NCBI GenBank assembly: GCA_027625915.1
Contig: JANTQA010000063.1
Span: 2,852,001-2,916,000 of the forward strand
Source: Anaeramoeba flamelloides
Lineage: Eukaryota; Metamonada; Anaeramoebidae
Direction: 5' to 3'
Length of the DNA stretch: 64,000 nt
A program made the position numbers and the translations under genes. Within the stretch, counting starts at the first letter, position 1, and each line of letters begins with the position of its first letter. Below the pieces are notes generated by a model. That model worked only from the letters and a program-made list of their open reading frames with translations. It did no database searches and was not told the DNA's origin. Below are positions 49,350-61,516 of this stretch, piece by piece.

Positions 49350-49666
49350 GTAATGATAATAATAAGATAAACAGCAACAATAAGATCAACATTAATGATC
49401 AGGAAAAGAAGAAAAAAAATCCCAAAATTTACCAAAGACAACTTTTAAAACCCTTTGAACCGCAAACCGATCTAGAAGATCTGTATTCTTCATTTCGTAT
49501 TTATGAATCAGATCAAATGGACGAATTCCAAAAAAGGTTTTATGAAATCACTTTTAATAACTCGAATACAGAAAACCACTTAATGTTTGATGAGAATATG
49601 CATTGGTCAACATTAGGCGATATTTGGAAATCTGACTCTAATTCTTTTTTTTTATTAAATAATTAA
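48159..49666 (+). pseudogene. Interrupted plus-strand coding locus, unrecognised product
   Basis: Three open stretches read as one low-complexity protein. From an ATG at 48159 the frame runs MEKLENTENFKKLQQ, meets UAG at 48204, then continues FQNIRRFKNQLQKL ... MEIVPGCVEGI to a UAA at 48660. Within the Pro/Lys/Thr repeat near 48560-48660 a second frame is already open and continues through TLKRKKRFISDTQSD and an Asn/Glu/Ser-rich part to a UAA at 49115. The same frame resumes (ENQTTLLNQMIFPKDQ) to 49666. A basic helical segment (KVKRDVIRYLSELTKLKKKSIERG) is the only structured-looking part. Codon and amino-acid use match the genes here. It may be a recently decayed gene, a spliced gene with small introns I cannot place, or sequence error. 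UAA is a true stop in all neighbours with a visible end, so code reassignment is unlikely. Family unknown. Confidence 0.5.
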
Positions 49667-50459
49667 ATCACCAATAAACAGCCCAATTAATTGATTGACT
49701 AATTGATTGATTAATTAGCGTACTTACTAATGATTTGCGAGTTTGAATGGTTTTTTAGTTTTTTTATTTTAACCAAAATTGAATTCAATTAAAATTTTTA
49801 ATTCAATCACGTTTTTGAGAGACCACTGTGAACACTTTAAATAAAAATATAATCAGAGAGAGAAAGTTGCCGATTACATTCGAATTAAAATAATAATAAC
49901 CTCTTTGAATTTAATTCCATTTATTTATTTTACAAAAAAAAAAGAAGAAGAAAAAATAAAAATTATCAGTGTATTCTTTCCATCCATTCATATTCCTTAA
50001 CCAGATTTTTATTAAAAGAAAAAAAAATCTTTAAAAGTGTTTTTTACTATTAATTAAAAGTTTGAATAAGAATTTGATATATTAATTAATTGAGTATTAA
50101 AAAATATTTCATATATTTGTTTATTCCGAACATATATGTCATTTAGGAAAGGTTTTGCAATGTTTGAAGAAAAAAGAAAAATACTTGACAGCATGTTAAA
50201 TATATCATCACATATCGATGGATATAATAAGAGAACTTTTAATAATTCTGTTGGCAAATTAGAACATTGACAAAAAGTTCAAATAAAAAATGATTATAAT
50301 TATATTTTTTTCCAAAGTTTCTTCTTTTTTAATAATTACATTTTTTTCATAAAATAAGATTTAGATAATTAGTCTTTTTGAAAATACACATCACATTTCC
50401 CATACAATTATCGTTGTGCCAGAATTTCTTTTTAAATATTGTCAACAAGAAGAGCAGAA

Positions 50460-50841
50460 CACTAGTGTAAATATCAAATGGTTGCAAAAAGAATAGTTTT
50501 TACAATTTTTGGGATAAATAAAGAGTTAAATGTATTGATTCAAATTTTTGGTAATGGTAAATCTTTTTTTCCGATTATTTTAATATACTAATAATAATTC
50601 TTATCAAAAAATCATTTGGTGATAACCCATCTTTCGATTAAAAAAAAAAAAACAAAACATTTTAAAATAAAATTTTAGTATTTACCAAACGGTTTTATAT
50701 TGAAAATTCCTTTGGGCTCAAAAATCAAAAATTAGGCTTCTTTTACTATTACGAAAATTTTGAATAAATGCATTTAACTCTTTATTTATCCCAAAATTGG
50801 TAAAAACCCTTCATTTGTACCATTTGATATTACCACTTATG
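50460..50841. mobile_element. Non-autonomous TIR element with about 80-bp inverted repeats (M5)
   Basis: The left arm has AGTGTAAATATCAAATGGT, then GGGATAAATAAAGAGTTAAA. The right arm reversed has AGTGGTAATATCAAATGGT, then GGGATAAATAAAGAGTTAAA. The total is about 380 bp, with an A-run in the centre and no reading frame. One copy was seen. Confidence 0.7.
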
Positions 50842-51005
50842 ATGTTGTTTTGATTATTTCAAGTTAAGATATGTATATAATAAAAATCACCATACTTTAC
50901 AGAACTTACGTCTTTGACTAAAATAAAGAAATAAATGAGCATTATAATTTTTTTTCTTTACAAATTATCCCAAAAATAATCTATTTTTCAAAAAAAAAAA
51001 AAAAA

Positions 51006-51388
51006 TAGACTCACTATATAATGTGATTGGAAGCATTTAATGTGGTTTTTATCTGGTATTCTTCTCAAAAAAATGTTCTAATTTCTTCAAATTTTTATTT
51101 TGCTTTTTCAAATTTTTTTTTTCTTTCTCTTTTTCTTATATTTTTAGTTTTTCTCTATTTTTATTTATCTTTTTTATATTATTTCTTTTTTTTTTTTTTT
51201 TTGTAAAAAAAAATTAAGTGGAAAAATGTCCCTTTGTAAAGACAAATAGTCATAAAGAATATTGAGACTATGAAATATCTTTTAAAATGAATTTAATGGT
51301 GAGTAAAAACTATTCAGGTTAATTTTTTTTTAGTGAAAATTCAGTGCTTAAAAATCTGTAATTCTCTTTACAAAAATTATGACTCATT
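51006..51388 (+). repeat. Dispersed repeat M8, copy C'
   Basis: It begins GACTCACTATATAATG and ends AAAAATTATGACTCA. It is collinear with the reverse complement of 43738-44172, including GACAAATAGTCATAAAGA, ATTGAGACTATG and AATGAATTTAAT. Confidence 0.5.
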
Positions 51389-51762
51389 TTTTTTTTTTTA
51401 GTTTTTAGTTTTATTATTTTTTAAAAAAATTGAAAAATACTGGGTTTTTATATATTTATAATTATTTAAAAGTGGATTAAAAATCATCTCTAATAATTGT
51501 TTTTTCTTGAATAGTAAAGGGTATATATTTTTCTAATCAATTTTTAAATTCCGGGTGATTCACAATTTTTGAAATGATATGTACTTTCTTCGATTAATTT
51601 TTTTCCTAGGGAAATAACAATAGTCGTGCGTGAATGGTATTTAGAAAGCTAGAAATGTCGCGTTTTATTCTTAAGATTTTTTTAATTTGTTATTTTTATT
51701 ACATTCAAATTTAAAACAAATTGTTTAGAACCCAAAATTAGCTTTAAAAAAATGATATATAA

Positions 51763-53010
51763 TAGAGGTTTTGATGATAACATATTTTATCATGATATTA
51801 ACAATAAAATCACGATAGTATAAAAAAATCGCGATTAGACCAACTTTATCACGAAAAATCATAAAATCGTGATAAACTACATTATCGCGATATTCAAATT
51901 ATCGCAAAAAAATGAAAAAGTATTTTTTTGAAATCATCTTAAAAAAATCTCTTGATTTTTATAAAAGTTGTGCGACTTTTTCACAAATATTCCCCTTTCA
52001 AAAATGTTTGAAAGTGTTTGTAAGAGTTGTGAATTGTCTTTAAGTGTTTGAAAGTTTTGAAAGATCTAAAACTTTTATAAACCGAATGAGTTTGTTTGTT
52101 GTGGTAAAAAAAATTTTTTTTCTTATCATTTTTTTTTTTTCACAAAAATATAAAATCTCAATCAAATTATATGATCAAACTAAGAATTACCCATTTCAAC
52201 AATACACTTGAATATAAAATAGATTTTTTTTCTTAGAATGGAGTTGTTACCTTCACAATTTTAAATAACCAAAAAGAATAAAGAGTCATTTTGCTTCATA
52301 TTGGTTATCGATCAAACAAAAACTTCTAAGCTCAAGTTATGTTTTCTGGTCCAATACAAAGATGTTCAAAGAAGAATAAAAAGAAGAAGACGACAATTGT
52401 ATAAAAAACCTTAATAATTGGTAATCATCTGGCAAGGGTATTATAAAAGCTTTTGAAACGTTATCCTAACTCCTTTTAGCTTTCCTAGAATATTGAAAAT
52501 GTTTTTAACCCAAGAACATATTCTTTAAAGAGCAGACGAAGGGTTGGTTGTTTTAGAAGCTAATTATTCAAGGAAATTTCCAACACCACAATTAACTGAA
52601 AAATTATTTATTTATCTTTAGTTCTTATTGTTGTTGATCTAAAAAGATCGATAATTTTGTCAACCAAATCAAATGAAAACACAAAACTTTTGATTCGGAT
52701 CCTTGATTGGATCAAGTATCTTTTTTGTTGTTTTTTCAAAGAATTACTTTTTTTATTCCACATAAACTGTTTTTTGATCAATAAAAATTTCTTTGAAAAA
52801 TATTTCTCAATTAGCCCTTAAAGCAATCAACTATTATATCGCGGTTACCTTTTAATCGCGATATTTTGGCATTTATCACGCTTTTATAATAATCATCGAG
52901 ATTTTATATAATATCGCGATTTGATAGAAATTATCACGATTTTTGTAACATTATTGTGATTTTTGTAACTTTATCGTGGATTAAGCATATTATCATCAAA
53001 ACCTTCTAAT
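51763..53010 (-). mobile_element. Non-autonomous DNA transposon X, copy 2 (uninterrupted)
   Basis: The ends are TAGAGGTTTTGATGATAA and TTATCATCAAAACCTTCTA, a clear TIR. Both subterminal regions (about 51780-51910 and 52830-52990) are arrays of ATCACGAT, ATCGCGAT and similar words. The interior aligns with 22942-24627 in reverse, for example GGTTGGTTGTTTTAGAAGCT and TTTTGAAAGATCTAAAAC. It holds the counterpart of the short frame seen in X1. Confidence 0.75.
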
Positions 53011-55081
53011 GTCTTTCCAAATAAGTGGTTCATTTTTTTTGACATTATATAAAAAATCATTTTTGTTAGTGGAGTTATTGGTAAATTGTGAATATTGAAT
53101 TAAGTTACTTGATAATAATAATACTGATTAAATCAATAACCATGGTATTTATTCCAAAATATGTATCAAAAGATTTACTAAAAAAATAAAAAATAACACT
53201 TTTTTAGGAGAAAACAATAGACCACCATATTCAGAAAAATAAAACTGGAAATATAAAAAAGGTTCCAATGGTTTTTAAACAATAAAATGGATTTTAAATG
53301 TCTTGTTATTTGATTATATAATTTTTGAGATTAGACAAGTTATGAAAACGTTTTTTCAATCAAAAAGAAAAATAATAGATAGCAATTTTAACCCCTAAAA
53401 AATATCAGATAAAAGCAAGCTCAGAAAATTTAATAAATTTTATTCATATATTAGCACATACTAAAAAAGAAATCCAAATATTAACCAGAGTCAACAATTG
53501 GTTGTTAATGATTTCGTATATTTAAACAGTTTCGTAGCAATTGATTTTAATAAATATATTTTTAAAATAAATTTTTACTACTTGTTTGGAAATAGCTTGT
53601 TTAAGCCACATAACACATTTTGGAAAAGATTTTAAATCTCATTTAAAATATATTTTTGTGATAAATGGATAAGATAAAGTTAAAAACATTTAAAACTAGA
53701 AAATGGTGGTAGGAAATATTCGTTATTTATTTTTTTTAAATTTTCAATTTTTATCTTTCGAGAAATGAAAAAAAATCATACGAATAATTTTTTTAACATA
53801 TTAGGAAATTTATTCTTAAAAAATAGAAAATTGATTTTCAAAGATCCCTTCCAAAAAAAAAAACAAATTTCACATTTCTAAAAATGCAAAATAATATTTT
53901 ATATATTTTAATTTTTAAATATTTTATTTTTGAAGTTATAAAGGTTTCAACCGCTTTGGATTTGTTCATTTTTTAAAAAGTGTGTATGGGGTTGATAAAT
54001 GGGATAAAAATGGTTATGTAATTGATAAATTTGTTCATATTAGATGTTAAATAAACTGAACTAAACTGATTATAACTATTAATTAAACTGATTGTCACCA
54101 AAGCCACCCAAAAGAAATGGATTGAAAAAAATTGTTAGGAAATGAATGAACTAAAACAAGTTAATAAATATGACACAGTTTATGTGATTAGAATTTCGAA
54201 CTATTACATAATGTTGGGCAGATAGATTGTTTTGAGATGTTATGAAAACGAGATACTCACTCTTTATTAAAATAATTAAAAGGGACAATAAAGCTGTAAA
54301 AATCAAAAAAAAAAAAAAAAAAAAAAAGTAAATAAAATTATTAATATTCTTATCACCAGAACTTGGTAGATATACAATATTTGTGATGCATCCAGTGTTA
54401 TTGCGTGCACTTAATCTGTTATTTTTTTGTAAAAAATGTATTATATTTAAAGTTAAAAACTTATTTTTATATAACAATCGTAACAATAAATTGAAAAAGT
54501 CGAGTTATTTCTATTGACTAATGAGTCTCTATTTTTTTAATCTCCTTCTTTGTTTCAAAATCTTTGCTATTTATTTTCTTGGTTGAAAGAGAGTTAAGTT
54601 TAGAATATTTCTTTAAAAATAAACCAATATGGTTATTTAATAATTCAGATGAACAACGATTTTTTGATTTTAATTTTAGAAAAGTAATTTTCTTATTTTT
54701 TCGAAAGGAAAAAAAAAAAAAAAAGGAAATGTATTTTTAAAATATAAAAGATGCGTCCAAAGGGGGATTGAATTTTACATTCAACAGTGAAATAAACTTT
54801 TTCAAGCTATTCTTTCGCGGAAATAATAACCGGTCTGAGCACCAGCTAAATAACTTTTGAGTTTTTACTAAGGAGGAAAAAACAAATTTATAGAAAAACA
54901 AACTAAAATAAACATTGAGCAAAAAAATAAAATAAAAAAGCTAATATTCATTCGTGTATTTGGAATTAAGAGTATATTTATACATACAAAAATAAAAGAA
55001 AAAAAAAAGAAAGTAGAGACAATATTAATAATAATAATAAAATAATAATAATAAAAATAAAAACAATTTGATTTTATTATA

Positions 55082-58000
55082 TTATATATTATTTTTATTT
55101 ACATCAAATGACTGATCAATTGAATCTAATTCAAGATCAAAATCAATTTTTTGAGAACAAATTGAATTGGTATTTATATTTTCAAAGGTGCCAAATAATT
55201 TTTTTGTGCATTTGATTTTTTTATTCAGTCTTCTTCTTCTTTTGGGTGTTGGTGATGAAAGATGATGCAGCAGTGTTTTGGGTTTTATTGTAATAATTGA
55301 AGTAACTTTATTCTTGTTCTTATAATTTTTATCGCTGTAGTTGCTCTTGCTTTTAAAAATATTTTTTTTTTCGATATTTTTGTTTGCATTTTTGATATTA
55401 TTATTATTATTTAATAAATTTTCAAATTCATCATCTTCCATCAATAAATGTGTTTTTGAATGGGTTCTGATTCGAGGAAACCGTTGAAATTCTTCTTCCA
55501 ATAAAATTAATTTTTTTTTCTTTTTACTTTTTTTATTCAATTTCTTTTTCTTTTTGCATTTTTTTTCTTTTTTCTTGTCATTGCTCATACTCTTATTCTT
55601 GCTCGTGCTGTGATTCTTGTTCTTATTATTGTTCTTGTTCTTATTCGTGCTCTTTTTTGTGTTTTTTCTTTTCTTTTTTAATTTTTTATTCTTATTTTTT
55701 GATTGTTTGGTATTTAAATTTTTTAAACCGTTTTCAATAATTTCAATAGAATTTTCATTCAGTTGTTTTTCAAAAAAATTAAAATCAGAATATTCCAAAT
55801 TATTATTTGCATTATTATTAAATCCATTAAAAAGGTTATTGTTCACATCTTTTCGATTTGGATTTAAAATGTTTTCTTCGCCAATGATATTATGATTTAT
55901 ATTGGTTTCTTTTCCATCGTTTATAGATTTGTTATATTTTTTCCTTGAACAAACGGAACCAAATACTGTTTTTACTTTGGAAAAAAGATTGTTTTTTAAA
56001 ATGTTTGTTGTGCCGTAGTTATTCGCTGCTTCCTTTTTATTTTTTAGATTTTTGATATTTGGAGGTGAAAATCTTTGATCCCAGGAATTGCCAAACTTTT
56101 TTTTTAATAAGCCTACAATGTGTTCTTGGTGAAAAAGTTCATCAAGACTCGCTCTTTCGTTTTCATCAACAAGCATCATTTTGATAATTATGTCCTTTAG
56201 CTCTTTTGATCTTTGACATTTATATGGCAATCTTGTTTCTTTAGTAATTGATCGCAATTGCTCCCAAAATTCGCCACCGGTGGGTAATTCGGCATCGCCA
56301 ACTGATAATTGATAAATAGTTGCCCCTAAGCTATAAATATCATAGGTTTTTTTTGCCGGTACATAATTAAATACCTCACCCAATGCGTTAGGTGCAAGGT
56401 ATCTACTGTCACCATCTTCAAATTCTTCTCCTTCTTTGATCATGTTACCAAAATCGCAAAGTTTATATTTATTCTTATGAATTAGAATGTTTTCTGGCTT
56501 GATATCCATATGTACAAACCCCTTTGAGTGGATGAATTCTAAGGCCTTTTATGATTTAATTTTATTTCATAAATAATGGTATATATATTTTTTGTTAGAT
56601 TTTGTTCAGAAATAGAAATAAAAAATGAAAATTAATTCAAAAAAGATGAAGGTTCAATATTTAAAATCATTTTTATTTTTTTTTTGTGTTTGTGTATATT
56701 CCCAAAAAAGTGGACACACATTATTATAATAAAAAATTTTTTTCGTTGACATTTAGAACAAGATCAAAAAAAAAAAAGTAAATTGGCGCAAGCTGTTTTT
56801 AAAAATGTGCAGACCAAAAGTTTTCTAGGTGGTACTTAAAGTGACTTTTCCAACGTTTTAATTGGTTTTGTAGACTTTAAAACTTTTTAGTACTCACTTT
56901 TTTAAAACAACTGTTAACAGTTATTTTCCAATTAATAAATGAATTTTTTTTTATTTCAAGAGAACAAATATTGTACAATGTAATAGTCGAAAAATATTCA
57001 AACACCCTCGAAGACGAAATAAATGAATATTTTTATTCCAAGTTACAAATAAATTTTTCAATGAATTAGTGATTGAGAAAACCCAAAGATCTTTTCAAAA
57101 TCAATCGAAAATATTTTTAGAGATTGAATTTAAACTTCCTTATGGAACTTTGAGAGGAAGCTTTTCATTAAGAAAATTTGATTTTGACAGTATTTAGGTT
57201 CTTTCACAAAGCACAAACAATTTGGATCTACTTTTATTATCAAAATATTTAAAGTTGTTTTTGGAGATCTCAAAAATAGTTAAATTGATCAGCAAATTTT
57301 TAATACTGGTGTTTTGGAATAATAAATGGGAAATATTTTCAATTCCTCGACTAAATTTTTCTTTTCCAAAAAGAGTCTCAAAAAAGAGGGTTATAGTTTG
57401 GTTCTTTATGTAAGAAAAAGGAAATTGATAATTAATTAAAATTTTTCCCCATTTATAATTCAAATACCAGCAATCGATCAATCAAAGCAAAACCCATTTT
57501 TAAAAAGTTAGTATTCAAAAAACTGTTTTTGGGGTTAATCCTTTATTTTGTCTTGATTCATTTATTTTTTCTTATATTAATTGATTTTACTTTTCATTTT
57601 CAGGTTTTGAATTATTGTTTCTCAATTAAAAATCTTGTTGATCTTTATTTCCTGTTTAACTTTTTTTCCCAAGATACTTTTTGACCAAATGTAATAAAAA
57701 AACGATCAGAATCGGGTTTTAACAAATGTAACGATCACTGAAATCTAGTAGGGAAGCACCCTCTCTTGTTATTGAGCAAAAATGAAAAGAAAAAGAAAAA
57801 AAAAAAAAAACATACCAAAAGAGAGTCTGTTAATATTTCCCAAATTTGTTCTTCGGGCAAAATTTGTTGATTTTCAAGAGTTTTATTTAAGCACTGTTCG
57901 AGGGATCCGCCTTCACAATACTGAGAAACTATACACAAAGAACCAAATTCTTCAAAGGCACATTTTGTTCTGACCACATATCTTGAACCTAATGATTTTG

Positions 58001-58388
58001 AAGAGTTTGTAAAGAGCTCGACATTTTTAAAAACTTCTTCAACAAACCTTTTCCTATCTGTGCTCTTTGTGTACTGGTGTGATCTCTTCAAGGCATAATA
58101 CTTGTTATTTTTTCCAAATCTTTTTCTTGTCACAGTCGAAAATGATCCCGTGCCAATTTCTTTTCCTTCAGAAAAGCAAGAATTAAAAGCGTCTTCTTTT
58201 TTCCCAGGGTTTATTGTTCCGATTTGTGAATAGATTTGTTGGAAATCAAAAAACCTTTTCGAATAATTCGTTGATCGTGGGCTTTTTGGTGTTTGGAATC
58301 TACGTGTTATTTTTTTTGTTGGGGTGTGGCTTGCAAACCTTTTCGGATCTGGTTTGACAATGAAACTTTTTGTCAGTTTGGTTGTCAT
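55082..58388 (-). CDS. wee1: Wee1/Myt1-type protein kinase (two exons)
   Basis: Exons 58388-57816 and 56545-55082 join in phase 0 (TDSLL then ALEFIHSKG), giving 678 residues ending KNNI then UAA. Wee1/Myt1 kinases hold CDK1 inactive by phosphorylating its ATP-site Thr/Tyr before mitosis. The kinase domain spans about 75-340: Gly-loop GTGSFSTV, Lys101 in YYALKRS, HMDIKPEN at about 203 with Asp205, DFG at 222-224 and GDSRYLAPN. Asn replaces the usual Glu of APE. The HMDIKPEN and YSLGATIYQL patterns point to this family. The first 70 residues have TP/SP sites (HTPTKK, QTPKSPRS). The C-terminal half is Lys/Asn-rich with basic stretches (TPKRRRRLNKK) that could direct it to the nucleus. Wee1 versus Myt1 cannot be settled by eye. 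Confidence 0.88.
56546..57815 (-). other. 1270-bp intron of the Wee1/Myt1-like kinase gene
   Basis: The donor is GTATGT and the acceptor CATAAAAG. The flanking codons join an uninterrupted kinase helix, so no exon is missing. It contains one copy of the palindromic R module (57311-57475). The intron is about five times longer than the other intron found here. Confidence 0.75.
57311..57475. repeat. Palindromic module R inside the kinase intron
   Basis: The left arm is GGAATAATAAATGGGAAATA followed by TTTTC. The right arm is GGAAATTGATAATTAATTAA followed by AATTTTTCCCC and TTTATAATTCAAATACCAG. It is an imperfect palindrome of about 165 bp. Confidence 0.45.
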
Positions 58389-60098
58389 ATTATTTTGGTT
58401 TTTTTGTAGAAAAATTATTTATGTTTTTTTCTTTTTTGTGTAAAATTTGTGAGTAAAAAAAAGACCGTTAATTAATTTTTTTAAAAAAAAATTTTAAAAT
58501 GGAGTTTTGGTTTTGATGGTTTTAGTGTTTTTTTTTTCCTTTGTGAAAATAAAGTTTGTGTTTGTTGATCAATTTTAAGAATCACTTAATTCAAAAATTG
58601 ATTTTTGCTTTTAAAAAAATTATGAAAAAAAAATGTGCTTTTTCTTTTTACCGAATCTTTTTTTTGGACTTTTCGATGAGGGTTCTTGAAATTACATTAA
58701 CAACAAGCCAAAAAACCGTTTCTATCTCAATCAATTTTAATCTATTCCTCAAATATTGTTTTCTTAAAAAGTTATTTAATTTTTGAAAAATCTTTGAAAA
58801 GAAATAAATTGAATCAAAAGTCGTGTGTTTCTAAATCCAATTTTTATGATTTTCCCTTTTTTGTTCACCTCTTCAAAATTGGTTTTTTTTCCTTCTATTT
58901 ATTTTTTTCTGGTGGAGTTAATTTTTATTCTTTCGAAAATCTCTAAGATTTTGAGGAAAATCATTATCACTTTTTAGATAACACGAATAGTAATATTTTT
59001 TTTCTTTTGGGATATTTTAGTCATTCCACAAGGGTGTATTATTCTTTTTCTTCTTGCCTAACATTGATTTTAACCGTTTATTTGAAAAGAGATTATACTA
59101 AACAAACACTGACCATGAAATTGTTTAAAGTCCTTCAAGAGATTACAGAAAACTTGGCGAATTTTGGAAATTTAGACAATAGTAACTGTTAAAGTCAAAT
59201 TTTTAAAATTTTTAATTTTTTCCAAACTCTCCCAAACAATCAATAACAAACCGTTTCTCTCAAATATTACTTTATGAATGATTTTGTTAGTTATTCAAAA
59301 TTACTCTTTTAAAATTAAGAAAGTGTTTGTTCGAATATTACTTTTGACCATTTTCAATTTTTTCGTGTAAAATTTCAAAAAGAGGATAAAAAATTTTTAT
59401 TAATTGAGAAATTTTGATAATCAAGTATTTTTGAAAATGAGTAAAAATCAGCTTGTTTACGCTTTAAAGGGGATTGTAATTCAAAAAATATTTAGAACTA
59501 ATAGATTATCAGAAATAGTTTTGTGGAACTCAACTTTTGATTATTTTATGAAAAGAACATAATAAAAATAGTATTAAAAGTGAATAATAATTAACCTTTT
59601 TACTATTATTTGTAACAATAATATTTTATATAATTTTATTTATGATTATTGATTTTGGATCTGTTTATTCTATAAATCAATTTTACTTTTAATTAGAAAA
59701 TGCACAACAGTGAAGTGTAGAGAGTACTAGAATTTTACGAAACAGATGATATCAATATTTTTTTTTTTAATTTTTTCTTCAATTTACTTTCAACACAAAA
59801 AATTCCAAAATTATCGAAATATTTTAAGATTGAATCTCCCTTTTTTTAGGATACCACAACGTTCATTTTCAATTCCTTTCTTTCTAAGGACATTTTGTAA
59901 ACCAACAAATTTGACAAAGATTCTGTGTATTTACCGATATTTGAAATATAAATCAATACAATTTAAAAGGATTAACTTTTGTTTTATTAGTCAAAGACTC
60001 CACTTCATTTATGGTCCCCTATTTACCTAATATTCCAACACGTGGCAAAAAAAAGAGTGTTCCAATAAATAAATAGGGATCAAAAGTCAAGTGTTTCT

Positions 60099-60185
60099 GT
60101 ATCTCCAAAAATCTCTATTTGCAAAAGGATAAAAAAGGAAAATGAAGTGAAAATTATTTGACAATAGAGCCTTTAAATACCAGCA
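60099..60185. repeat. Palindromic module R, right arm
   Basis: It shows CTCTATTTGCAAAAGGATAA, then AAAATGAAGTGAAAATTATT and TAAATACCAGC, matching the right arm in the intron and in M6. Confidence 0.4.
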
Positions 60186-60785
60186 AACCAAAGATATTCT
60201 TTCTTCGCCATTATGAAAACGATGAAAAATAATCTCTAAAATCAAAAATACACTCACCTTAAGAAAATCTCCAAACATTTTTTAGTTTGATTTTATTTTA
60301 TCAATTTTACAAGTTTTACTTTCAACAAAAAAGTAAGAGTAAAATTTAATACTTTGAAATTCAAAGATAAGAATAAAATTAGACTGCTTTTGGGGGTCTT
60401 CTCTGGAAAGAAATGTTTGCAAAGTTGAATTTCGAAATTTCTAAAAGAAAAATGAAGAAAAATTTTTACTTATTTTTTGACATTTCTAAACAACTTAAAT
60501 TCGGTTAATTATTTCTCTGTTGTCGCTGAGAATTCAAGTACCTCGAGGAGATAAAAATATTAAAGCTGTTGGTAAAAGATTTTGGTTATGTGTTGAATTT
60601 GCTTTTTTTTGGATTTTTTGGGAAAAAGCGATTTTTATTATTTTCTCAAAAAGGATATTTTTAATAGAATATCAAATAAAACGAACTGTTTACTCTGAAA
60701 TGATTTTTTGGACACTACTAAATTGAATTAGTGTTGTTTATTTTGTATCACATAATCAACTTTTTTAATACATGTATTTGGATTA

Positions 60786-61075
60786 TGAAAGGGAATAATT
60801 TTCACTTCCTTTTTAATTTCCTTTTACAAAAAGATCTCATAAATCAAAACCTACTTCTATGATAACTCAAATTTCTTCAATCAAAATCTGGAAAAGGAAG
60901 TTAAAATTTTATCCTCTTTAGGATTCATAAACAAGTAGGTTTGTCAAATAAAAGAGGAAATTATTTTTGCTTTTTTATGGCTTTTCTTTTGCAAATAGTG
61001 TCACCTGAGAAATAGGTTGCGATTTGTGAGCTCTATTTGAAAAAAGAAAATGAAGTGAAAATTGTTTGAGATTCA
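60786..61075. repeat. Palindromic module R, both arms
   Basis: The left arm is AATTTTCACTTCCTTTTTAA followed by TTTCC. The right arm is GAGCTCTATTTGAAAAAAGA followed by AAATGAAGTGAAAATTG. Confidence 0.4.
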
Positions 61076-61516
61076 TAAAATAAATGACAATAAAACAAAA
61101 AAAAGGGGAAAAATAGTTATTTTTTTCTTCATTCAACTTGTCTAATTAAGAAGAGAAGCCTCGGTATTTTAAAAAAAAACATTAAAAGTTCTATTTTGTA
61201 AATAAGAAAACCTGTTCACAATTAACGTTTTTTAAATTTTCTTATTTTAAATTAAATATATCTCAACTTTTGTAAAAATTAATGAAGAAAAGTCTTCAAG
61301 TTTTCTTTCCAAAGATTATATCAGATCTTTTTTCTTGAATTTAACTTTATGCGATCTATTTTTTCAAGATAACAAAAATTGTCATTTTGATATAAAAAGT
61401 CAAACGTAAAAAAAGTTTAATTTGATTATTCATTGGAAAACTTATTGAAAATTCAAACTAAGGTCAATTAATAAAGAAAAAACATAAAAGTGTTACAAAT
61501 TTGTTTTTTTAAATTT

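Larger units (their letters stand above)
49667..55081. other. Intergenic, repeat-rich, no gene seen
   Basis: About 5.4 kb. It holds a TIR element (50460-50841), M8 copy C' (51006-51388) and transposon X copy 2 (51763-53010). The region 53011-55081 is AT-rich with nothing recognisable. Confidence 0.7.

Noticed and set aside
21973-53010. Possible CRISPR array or autonomous transposon
   Set aside because: The repeats are dispersed and palindromic without regular spacers, and no transposase or integrase frame was found.
59007-59192. 61-codon plus-strand frame
   Set aside because: It starts at a non-ATG codon, shows no gene-like composition and sits in AT-rich repeat-bearing DNA.
60520-60726. 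68-codon plus-strand frame starting SLRIQVPRGDK
   Set aside because: It has a non-ATG start, no recognisable domain and a repeat-rich setting.
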